A stretch of 28,279 nucleotides of DNA from a virus, in IMG/VR virus record IMGVR_UViG_3300042569_001750, positions 1 through 28,279 of that record. One strand, 5' to 3'. The notes beneath the pieces were generated by a model that worked only from the letters and a program-made list of their open reading frames with translations, had not been told where the DNA came from and did no database searches. This document shows, piece after piece, positions 21,205 to 28,279 of this stretch. The stretch's first letter is position 1, and every line of letters begins with the position of its first letter. Position numbers and translations under genes: made by a program.

Positions 21205-21442
21205 ATGTTTTAATTGCCATATAGACAAGCCATTAGAAAAGTATAAGGATAACAAGAGAAACTATCAAATCAAAAGTGCAAAAGGTAAATGCATTGTTTG
21301 TAAAGCATGTTCTTTTCATGAAGCTTTGAAAACTTTATCTGTAGTTAGATATGATTTTGAAGAAAAGAATTTTAAAGTGATACATTTTAAAAATCAATAT
21401 GAAGTCCTAGACTTCTTTGAAAATGAAGGAGGTGAATTATGA
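21191..21442 (+). CDS. Small zinc-ribbon protein, 83 aa
   Basis: The frame is open from ATG 21158, but the four consecutive ATG codons at 21182-21193 are more plausible starts; I chose the last, 21191 (METLKCFNC), giving a 14-base overlap with the upstream gene. Cys6/Cys9 and, later, CIVCKAC form a CxxC...CxxC zinc ribbon, followed by an alpha/beta C-terminus ending ENEGGEL. An 83-aa cytoplasmic adaptor or nucleic-acid-binding role is possible. It overlaps the next start by four bases (ATGA). Confidence 0.55.
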   Translation: METLKCFNCHIDKPLEKYKDNKRNYQIKSAKGKCIVCKACSFHEALKTLSVVRYDFEEKNFKVIHFKNQYEVLDFFENEGGEL

Positions 21443-21795
21443 TATGGTATGTAGTTCCAAATAGACATTGGAGACGGGGAGATGGATATCCCGTAATGAA
21501 AAAAGGTTGGGGAAATGGTTATGTGGCAGTACCACCTAGCCATATTTTGTATAAAAAAGATTATGATGAAGTTTATTATATGTTTGAGGATGAAGCTCAA
21601 CAAATAAGTATTCATGGTGGATTGACTTATTCAGACTTTGGAGATGGTGTAAATGCACCTGAAGATTGGTGGGTATTTGGATTTGATACTAATCATTTTC
21701 AGGATGATATAGAAACTTGGCCAAAAGAAAAAGTAGAAGAAGAAACACTAGATCTATTTTGGCAGTTGTTTGAATTAGAATGGGGAGGGCTGTAA
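21439..21795 (+). CDS. Conserved phage protein with HGGLTYS and GFDTNH blocks, 118 aa
   Basis: A 118-aa soluble protein coupled to the previous gene by ATGA. It has GNGYVAVPPSHILY, then IHGGLTYSDF, then WWVFGFDTNHFQDD, a pattern I recall from small proteins in many phages of different hosts, function unknown. The His/Asp-rich GFDTNH block may bind a metal. Its last codons lie in the left arm of the terminator hairpin 21782-21806. Confidence 0.65.
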   Translation: MIWYVVPNRHWRRGDGYPVMKKGWGNGYVAVPPSHILYKKDYDEVYYMFEDEAQQISIHGGLTYSDFGDGVNAPEDWWVFGFDTNHFQDDIETWPKEKVEEETLDLFWQLFELEWGGL

Positions 21796-21814
21796 TGGCT
21801 CTCCCCTTTTTTTT
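21782..21814 (+). terminator. Strong terminator closing the plus-strand block
   Basis: GGGGAGGGC (21782-21790) pairs with GCTCTCCCC (21798-21806) around loop TGTAATG (one G-T wobble), followed by a run of nine T. The plus-strand stop TAA lies in the loop. In the minus direction the stem is not followed by a T run, so it stops plus-strand transcripts only. Just beyond it, the minus-strand gene ends at 21817. Confidence 0.9.
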
Positions 21815-21816
21815 TC

Positions 21817-21957
21817 TTACCTACCTTGGGCCTTATAACCTTTTTTGTAGTTCTTAGACCTCTTAGATTTAGAAGTCTTTGTTTTAGCATGCACCCCGGG
21901 ACGGGAAACCTTTGGTTTAATGTATGCTCTTCCTGCTGTTGTTGTTGCCTTTGCCAT
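21817..21957 (-). CDS. Small highly basic phage protein, 46 aa
   Basis: A 46-codon frame starting at the ATG complementary to 21955-21957, six bases downstream of the giant gene's stop, and ending at TAA 21817-21819. The product is strongly positive (many Lys/Arg, few acidic residues): MAKATTTAGRAYIK, then RPGVHAKTKTSKSKRSKN, then YKKGYKAQGR. The VHAKTKxS...SKNYxKxYxxQGR pattern is one I recall from small proteins of crAss-like and related Bacteroidota phages, possibly DNA- or RNA-binding or virion-associated. Coupling to the giant virion-side gene supports a late, structural-side role. Confidence 0.65.
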   Translation of the reverse strand: MAKATTTAGRAYIKPKVSRPGVHAKTKTSKSKRSKNYKKGYKAQGR

Positions 21958-21963
21958 TATTTA

Positions 21964-24900
21964 TTATTTAAGTTTACCTGCATTTTCTAAGCCTTCAAGT
22001 GATTGAGTAACATCTCCAGTTGAACCAGTTATACCAACAGATTTAAGTAATCTTCCGTATATTTTTGGAACATCTTCTTGTTGCCACCAATACTCACCTT
22101 CTTTTCTACTATAGTAGGCTTTATCATTAAATGTCATTAATTTGAATACATCCTCAAGCATTTTTGCATACAAACTTACTGTATTTCCAAATGAAGATGT
22201 GGTAGTTGTAGCAATCTTGATATAGTCATCAGCTCCAAGATTTACTCCAAACATTGTAGGAAGAGGAATAAAAGCTGAAGACTCCATTTGTGTTCCTAAT
22301 AATAAAATCAACATGTGATTTTGCATGAAACCCCATGTTTTGAAATCATCAGTTCCAAGGGCCCCAGATCTCTCTTCTAATTTTTTGAATCTGTCTTTAT
22401 CATCAGGATCATATCCAAATAACATTGAAGCTAAGAGAGCTGCTGTTATAATAAATAATGATTCAGCCAATGTCCTCATTAAATCTCTCTTCTGATCTTC
22501 AGGCATGTATGACCAATACTTTCCTTTACTCTTAATTAACTCCTTCATTCCGAGGTATGCATTAAGATAGAAACCTAGGTTGGTTTTACCAGTCATCCAG
22601 TCATATCTTTTATTGAGTTTAGGAGACCAGAATTTACCATTTTCAATTTCAACACTAGCACCCCATCTATTGGTAAGCATAGGAATGAACCACTTTCTCA
22701 TGAAGGTAAACATTCTATATGGTAAATATAAATTACCTTCAGATTGTGCAAAGTCATCATAAGCTCCATATAGTCTATGTGAAACACCTTGGAATTTATT
22801 TCTGAACTGTTTGAATTTTTCTGATCTAGCAATAATTATTTCTTGCCCGTCTTCAAATTCTAATGCATTTACAATCTTGTTTCTTTGCTTAAGTTCATCT
22901 ACAGTAACACCATACATTGCAGCAATTTGCTCTAGAGTCTGACCTTTTTGAAAGTCATGTGTAATAGTTCTATTACTCCATGCTGGATCAATACCTGGTT
23001 TTAATTCTGCAATACCTGTATCCTTATTTATTTGCCAAGCATCTTTATAATTAACAGTGATGGTCTTACCATTAGAAAGTTTTTGCTCTACTTTTTGGCC
23101 ATTTAAAAATGCTCCAAATAATTGTAAAGCAGCCTCCATCTCTAGATTTTTTCTAATGTTGTACATCCACTCACCATTCATTATGTCTTTACCCATGTTT
23201 CTAGAAACAGATCTACCAAAGTCATCTTTGAATTTAAATGCAGAGTCAAACATCTCAATCATCTGAGAAGAAAGTGCCGGTACTCCTTTAGTGTAAACAC
23301 TTTTTGAAGACCATTCTAGCATTGATGTAGCAGCCCACAATCTAGCTTGAGCTAAATCCTTAGGTGTTATGAATTCACCTCCAGCAGATTCAATCATGTT
23401 TTGTACAATCTGACCGTATCTGTTTTTTAAATCTGAAGGAATATTAATAGCCAAGGATGCTCTTGCTGAAAGCTTTTGTAATTGACCAATGAATTTATCT
23501 AGGTAGACAGAGCTCCCTTCTCCACTGAATTGTTTACCATAGTACTCTCTTTCAATTAAAGATCTTACTTGACCAAGTCTATTATTACTTGCTCCTGGTT
23601 TTACAGTGTGCTGAAGTTTACCTTTTATTTTATTAATAGTCTTGCTATATGTGTTTGGAGTCTTAGGTGCATTGGCAGGATCTGCTAATGTTTCTAAGAT
23701 AGAGTTAACAAGAGGTAATGTTTCATGAAGCTTGCTTTGAGTCTCAAGAGAAAGTAAATACTTAAACATACCACGAATTACATCTGGATCAGTATTGTCT
23801 GTCTCAAGATTATACATACCAGATACTGGAATATAAGATATCTCTTCAGAATTTAAATCAGTATTTACTAATCTATACTCTTGAAGATTATTATCTCTCT
23901 CATAGTTATGCTCAAGTTCATTCTCATCAACTGCTTGTCCAAAGCTATCTTTTAATGACTGAGTTATACCTTTTTTAATTTGATTGTATCTTTCACCAAA
24001 CTTACCAGCTTGTAATCTAGATAAGTTATCTCTAAGAACATATCTTGGCATGTCCAAATAAAGCTTAGACTTATTAGATTTATCTTCTTGGAATGATAGA
24101 TGTGCTTTCTTCATCAACTCAAGTAACTGAAATCTAGGACTGTTTGGTTGTTCCTTCAATCTCATGTAATCTTTATTAATGAAATCCTCATTAACAGCAC
24201 TATTCTTGTCTCCCATTTTAAAAGCTCTCGGTAATGGTTGACCTTTATTATCAATATGAACTCCAACTTCTAGTTTAACTTCACCTGTAGCAGGATTATA
24301 ACCAGTTCTATACTTGTCTTTTACTCTATATACAGAGTGTCTTGCATTTGGAATACCACGGAATGTTTCTTCTTTACCAGTTAACTCATTAAAGAGTGTG
24401 GTTTTTTGATAGTATTTTTCATTCTTAGGAATAGCAATAGAGTTAGCCATGGTTCTCTCATACTTGAGTTCCATTTTACGGGTCTTTCTATTTTTTACTT
24501 TTCTAGAAACATGATTAGTTCTAAACCAATCAACAAATTTACCATCACTTGCAAGAAGATTTTTCATCTCCTCACTATTAACAAAGTCATCCACCTGGTC
24601 CGCAGTAACTGTTGCTACATTCAATCTTTGTAAATTTTCATTTAATGAATCTATGTAGTATTCAGTAGCAACCTTTTGTGTTAAAGAAGACAACTCAGCA
24701 TAAATACTCTGCATTGTTGCAACTTCTGCAAGAGACAAACCTGTTTTTGTTTGTTCCATTAGTAACTCTCTGTATCTTAATTTTTGTTCAGGAGTTAATC
24801 TTGCTGGATCTTTTTTATTGATTGCAATATACATTTCAAGTTCCTCAGCATCATCTCTTGACAAACCAGTCTTAGTGTCAAATGAAGCTTTATAGTCAAT

Positions 24901-27900
24901 AATTTTTTGATTAAGGTCTTTAATCATTTTCATTTTATCAACACCAAGTTCAGATGGAATTGGTTGTCCTTGTTGATCTTTGTATGCAAACATTAAGTTA
25001 TAAATCTCATTGTATGCATTACTTATATCAAACTCAGAACCTATTGCAGCATTTACTTTACTTTGTATTTGTTTAAGTTTCTCAGTTAACTCTTTTCTAG
25101 AGTCATAGAACTCTTGAGTATAAGCTATTCTAATGTTTTGTTTGATCCATTCATCTTTAGCCTTAACTAAATCTTCTCCTGTAGTACCATTAGATTCAGA
25201 CAAACTTAAAAATTGATTGAATGATGTTTGTAATGAACCAGGTCTTGGAGTAAACTCATAGTAATCTTTTGTAGCTTCTTTATGCTCAAGCAATATTTTT
25301 GCAATACTTAAATCATAAATATCATTTGCAGGATCATCTACTTTAGAAGTTCCATCTGCATATTTTAATGAAGAAAGCATTTGATATTCTCTCCATAACT
25401 CTTGAAGAGTTGAGTACTTTTGGAATCTTTCAAGCTCATCAGTAATCTCATTGGATTCATTATTAAACTTATCCAGAGCCATTTTTCTAGCAACCCATGC
25501 CATTTTACCAAGTTCACCATGCTTTTCAAAGACAGCATCTTTTTCATAAAACTCTGGAATGTAATCATCCCACATATAGTCTTTTTTGAACTTTCTTAAT
25601 GCATCAGTAGCAGTTCGTATCTTGTCAGCATCCTCAGTTGCAAAAGCTTCATCTACTTGATATTCAAGTAAATCTTGTTTGTATCTCCAACCATTACCAA
25701 ACTCATTTAAAAAAGTAAATACTTCTTTTTCAATTGGCTTCTTTGTTTTAGGATCAACATATAGTATCTTGTCCTTAAACATCAACATGTCAGTTAACTG
25801 TCTAGTTTTTAAAGTGGTGTAACCAACCTTTTGTAAAAGTGGTTCAAGTTCTTTTCTAAATTTATATGACTTATCCAGGGCCCTTTGAGAAGCTTCTGTC
25901 TTTTGATCATTGATAAAAATAGCTAATCCACCTACTATAGGATCATTACTAGATGTGTATGATTCAAAAAATCTATTGAACCAACTTACGTCTCTAAGTT
26001 TACCACTTAGACCATCAGTAATTTTATCTTGATTAACTAAGAAAGCATTGTACTCATCAATAAACTTTTTAATGTACTTAGATTCAACACCTTTCTTTTC
26101 TAGTTTCTCATATAATTCCTCAGCAGTTTGGTTATCTAATTTCTGAGTAATAGCCATAGAATAGAGCTCTTCTATTTCTGCTTCAGTAAGTTTATCTGTT
26201 AATGCATTCTTTAGGTTTTTACCTAACTCTTCTTTTAAGAAGTCATTCATGTACCCAGTTACCTCTACATAGAAATCTACACTGTTGGCTTTATAAATGT
26301 CACGGATTTTTTTATCAGACCGCATCAAGTTGTTCTTGGCCTCATTTATAAGATCAATTATGTCATTAGTTTGAGTTATATCAAAACCTTCTTCTTGAGC
26401 AATCATCTCATCAAATGACTCAAACATGTCATTGTATGATCTAATTGTACTTCTATATAAGAATAATAAAGCTACAGCATCTCTAGAAGTAAATGAATTA
26501 CTTCTTTGCATTGCATCTAAATCCTGATAGATATTCTTAGCAATGTTATTTACAATACCCATTGTATTTACAAAACTGCGGGCCCTATTAATAAGGTCCT
26601 CACTTCTCATTCTTTCAGCTTCTACTGCATTCTTAACAGCTTCATCAATAGTAAACCTTTCTTGAGCAGAAATTGTTTGGTATCCGTATAAGGTTCTTTT
26701 AATTTTAGGAAGTAACTCATTAGTTTCACCTCTAACAAACAATGTTTCTTTTAACATCCTTTGATACTGAGGAGATCTGGTTCTAAAATTCATAGCCTTT
26801 TCATATACTAACTGAGTAGTTGCATACATTTCATTAAGACTCTCTTGTATTTTTTCAGCCTTGACATCTTTAGTAAGCTTTTCAGCCATCTCTTTTATCT
26901 CCCGCGCATATGCTACAAGATCATCATTGGTAACAAAATTAGTTTCATACTCAAATGAATCTTCTAAGAGCATATCTGCAAGTTTATCTATTGAGGTATT
27001 AACATCAATATCAGAAACTCTTGTTTTAGCTCCAAAGATTTTTTTAAGCATATCTCTTAATGCATTAAGTAGCTTACCAATGAAACCTTCAAACCCCATT
27101 GATTCAATTTGATTGGTTACTTTGTTTGCTGCCTTTCTTTGTAATGCATAAGCTAATGCTTCCTCTTTAAATAGAGGGCTCTCTTCAGAAAGCTCCGGAT
27201 AATTATCTTTGACATGCTGGATTATGATATCACCTTCTGGTGTAGCTTTTAATGCACTGTATAAATTGTTAAACAACTCAGGATTTTCTCTACCTATTGC
27301 TCTTAGCAAAGGGTGAGATAACTCATGGAGTACAGTATCAAAGTTTACATTATCACCAACTATATATACAGTACCTCCAAAGAAGAAAGCCGGTTCACCA
27401 TTGTATGTTTTCTTTCTAGATTCAAGAATTTGTTTTGCTTGGGCATCTGTTATATACATGTATTGTACTCCCAAAGCTTGTGCAATTTTTTGACCTAATG
27501 CATTAGCTGCTTCTTTGGATCTTTGATTTTTTATAGCTTGCTCATCAACTTTAAATTCAGTTGTGTCCGGCATATCATTAATCACATCATCAGCAAATGT
27601 AAAATATCTAAAACCTTTATTGGTAAACTTGTATTTATCTTCTTTAAATGGTTGAAAGTATATCAAGTCAGTCAAATCTTTTCCACGGCCCATATTGATC
27701 TTAGCTTCAAAGATTTGTTTCCAGTCTTTATAATAATGATCAAATACTTCTGGATAGTTTCCTTCTTGTGTTCTTAAAAAGAAATCAAGTACATATCTTT
27801 TTGGTCTAGTTTCAGTACGTTCATTAAGTCTTCCACCCCAACTTTCAGTTACATCCTGTACATTTTCCACTTCAGTAGGATGTTCAACATAACCACTAAT

Positions 27901-28279
27901 AGTTATTGATTCTCCTTTTCTATGGTCTCGGCCAATAAATGCATTTTCAAATGTCCATGAAGGAAATTGTTTTTTTAAATCTTGATACCAAGATTGCCCT
28001 TCTAAATAAGGCATCATTTCTTTTACAAACTGCTCAGAGTTTTTCTTACTTCTTTCCTTACTTAAAGGAAGACCTCTTTCTTCAATCCATTTCAAAAATT
28101 GATCTGAATTTTTTTCACTTTCAAATTGCTCCAGACTTATTACACCATCAATATCATGCAAGTCTTCACTCAAAGCTCTCACCACTCTACCGTATTTTCT
28201 CAATACAAGTGAACCACTTAGAAAATATTCATATGGAGCATTAAATAGTTTCTCAACTATTTCTTTTGCAAAAGGATCT
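21964..28279 (-). CDS. Giant multidomain virion/polyvalent protein, C-terminal 2104 residues (5' part beyond the right edge)
   Basis: The frame is open to the right edge (first codon complement of 28276-28278); TTG 28201-28203 is not a start. Counting from the window edge: residues 15-215 form a nucleotidyltransferase-like unit, with FLSGSLVLRKYGR (GS at 22-23), DLHDID (Asp42, Asp44) and EAKINMGRGKDLTDL near 192-206. HELSH (318-322), with FKEEAL about 50 residues on (Glu372/373), fits a zinc metallopeptidase. About 430-1750 is mostly helical and charged. A LysM-like module (HDFQKGQTLEQIA, then TVDELKQRN) spans about 1774-1817. A hydrophobic segment (SLFIITAALLASMLFG) lies near 1938-1955. This suits a virion cargo/polyvalent protein injected with DNA, as in crAss-like phages; no RNA-polymerase DxDxD motif was seen. 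It carries codon usage like its neighbours. Confidence 0.75.
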   Translation of the reverse strand, partial: DPFAKEIVEKLFNAPYEYFLSGSLVLRKYGRVVRALSEDLHDIDGVISLEQFESEKNSDQFLKWIEERGLPLSKERSKKNSEQFVKEMMPYLEGQSWYQDLKKQFPSWTFENAFIGRDHRKGESITISGYVEHPTEVENVQDVTESWGGRLNERTETRPKRYVLDFFLRTQEGNYPEVFDHYYKDWKQIFEAKINMGRGKDLTDLIYFQPFKEDKYKFTNKGFRYFTFADDVINDMPDTTEFKVDEQAIKNQRSKEAANALGQKIAQALGVQYMYITDAQAKQILESRKKTYNGEPAFFFGGTVYIVGDNVNFDTVLHELSHPLLRAIGRENPELFNNLYSALKATPEGDIIIQHVKDNYPELSEESPLFKEEALAYALQRKAANKVTNQIESMGFEGFIGKLLNALRDMLKKIFGAKTRVSDIDVNTSIDKLADMLLEDSFEYETNFVTNDDLVAYAREIKEMAEKLTKDVKAEKIQESLNEMYATTQLVYEKAMNFRTRSPQYQRMLKETLFVRGETNELLPKIKRTLYGYQTISAQERFTIDEAVKNAVEAERMRSEDLINRARSFVNTMGIVNNIAKNIYQDLDAMQRSNSFTSRDAVALLFLYRSTIRSYNDMFESFDEMIAQEEGFDITQTNDIIDLINEAKNNLMRSDKKIRDIYKANSVDFYVEVTGYMNDFLKEELGKNLKNALTDKLTEAEIEELYSMAITQKLDNQTAEELYEKLEKKGVESKYIKKFIDEYNAFLVNQDKITDGLSGKLRDVSWFNRFFESYTSSNDPIVGGLAIFINDQKTEASQRALDKSYKFRKELEPLLQKVGYTTLKTRQLTDMLMFKDKILYVDPKTKKPIEKEVFTFLNEFGNGWRYKQDLLEYQVDEAFATEDADKIRTATDALRKFKKDYMWDDYIPEFYEKDAVFEKHGELGKMAWVARKMALDKFNNESNEITDELERFQKYSTLQELWREYQMLSSLKYADGTSKVDDPANDIYDLSIAKILLEHKEATKDYYEFTPRPGSLQTSFNQFLSLSESNGTTGEDLVKAKDEWIKQNIRIAYTQEFYDSRKELTEKLKQIQSKVNAAIGSEFDISNAYNEIYNLMFAYKDQQGQPIPSELGVDKMKMIKDLNQKIIDYKASFDTKTGLSRDDAEELEMYIAINKKDPARLTPEQKLRYRELLMEQTKTGLSLAEVATMQSIYAELSSLTQKVATEYYIDSLNENLQRLNVATVTADQVDDFVNSEEMKNLLASDGKFVDWFRTNHVSRKVKNRKTRKMELKYERTMANSIAIPKNEKYYQKTTLFNELTGKEETFRGIPNARHSVYRVKDKYRTGYNPATGEVKLEVGVHIDNKGQPLPRAFKMGDKNSAVNEDFINKDYMRLKEQPNSPRFQLLELMKKAHLSFQEDKSNKSKLYLDMPRYVLRDNLSRLQAGKFGERYNQIKKGITQSLKDSFGQAVDENELEHNYERDNNLQEYRLVNTDLNSEEISYIPVSGMYNLETDNTDPDVIRGMFKYLLSLETQSKLHETLPLVNSILETLADPANAPKTPNTYSKTINKIKGKLQHTVKPGASNNRLGQVRSLIEREYYGKQFSGEGSSVYLDKFIGQLQKLSARASLAINIPSDLKNRYGQIVQNMIESAGGEFITPKDLAQARLWAATSMLEWSSKSVYTKGVPALSSQMIEMFDSAFKFKDDFGRSVSRNMGKDIMNGEWMYNIRKNLEMEAALQLFGAFLNGQKVEQKLSNGKTITVNYKDAWQINKDTGIAELKPGIDPAWSNRTITHDFQKGQTLEQIAAMYGVTVDELKQRNKIVNALEFEDGQEIIIARSEKFKQFRNKFQGVSHRLYGAYDDFAQSEGNLYLPYRMFTFMRKWFIPMLTNRWGASVEIENGKFWSPKLNKRYDWMTGKTNLGFYLNAYLGMKELIKSKGKYWSYMPEDQKRDLMRTLAESLFIITAALLASMLFGYDPDDKDRFKKLEERSGALGTDDFKTWGFMQNHMLILLLGTQMESSAFIPLPTMFGVNLGADDYIKIATTTTSSFGNTVSLYAKMLEDVFKLMTFNDKAYYSRKEGEYWWQQEDVPKIYGRLLKSVGITGSTGDVTQSLEGLENAGKLK

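Noticed and set aside
28201-28203. TTG as the start of the giant gene
   Set aside because: The frame stays open to the window edge and the nucleotidyltransferase GS motif lies upstream of this codon, so the start must be outside the window.
21964-28279. Giant protein as the crAss-like virion RNA polymerase
   Set aside because: No DxDxD/DxDGD catalytic motif was found in the visible 2104 residues; a separate cargo protein is more likely.

Overview
The window looks like part of a double-stranded DNA tailed phage genome of the crAss-like type (Crassvirales) infecting a Bacteroidota host. The evidence for this is: AT-rich DNA with almost no intergenic space; starts preceded by A/T-rich DNA and usually no strong Shine-Dalgarno; one near-perfect Bacteroidota promoter (TTTG, 21 bp, TAnnTTTG); a dense plus-strand replication block followed by a giant minus-strand gene; and the combination of SF4 helicase, Sak4-like ATPase, SSB, primase, PD-(D/E)XK nuclease, short family B DNA polymerase, uracil-DNA glycosylase and conserved genes of unknown function. 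The genetic code appears standard: TAA, TAG and TGA all end genes. The crAss assignment rests on recalled family patterns and gene order, not on a search.

Layout. Positions 1-2519 (+) hold small genes, including a calcineurin-like phosphoesterase, a zinc ribbon and a tiny membrane peptide. A single minus-strand gene (2509-2826) interrupts the block and diverges from uracil-DNA glycosylase (2858-3541). Positions 3543-7445 (+) are the replication/recombination core: conserved protein, small membrane protein, helicase, conserved protein, Sak4-like ATPase and SSB, ending at a G-rich hairpin terminator. Positions 7498-9219 (+) carry the primase, a coiled-coil protein and a GIY-YIG nuclease. Positions 9222-11080 (+) are a cassette of small accessory genes, including a lipoprotein, a DUF6878-like protein and a DUF6915-like protein. 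Positions 11073-13439 (+) carry a metallopeptidase-VWA protein and a MoxR-type AAA+ ATPase as a pair. Positions 13536-20546 (+) carry a conserved acidic-tailed protein, a PD-(D/E)XK nuclease, a small monocistronic unit with its own promoter and terminator, a zinc protein coupled to DNA polymerase B, and a DUF932-like protein with an acidic tail. Positions 20628-21795 (+) carry a MazG-like NTP pyrophosphohydrolase and three small proteins, closed by a strong terminator. Positions 21817-28279 (-) carry a small very basic protein and the C-terminal 2104 residues of a giant protein that runs off the right edge.

How it fits together. The plus strand appears to be an early/middle programme: DNA unwinding (helicase), priming (TOPRIM primase), ssDNA handling (SSB, Sak4-like ATPase), synthesis (PolB, which ends in a bacterial sliding-clamp-binding motif), DNA and nucleotide hygiene (UDG, NTP-PPase) and nucleases, mixed with accessory genes. 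Hairpin terminators cut this block into transcription units. The minus strand belongs to the virion side. The giant protein joins a nucleotidyltransferase-like domain, a zinc-metallopeptidase motif, a long helical region, a LysM-like module and a hydrophobic segment. That architecture suits a virion cargo or polyvalent protein delivered with the genome. No tRNA, rRNA, CRISPR array or insertion sequence was seen.
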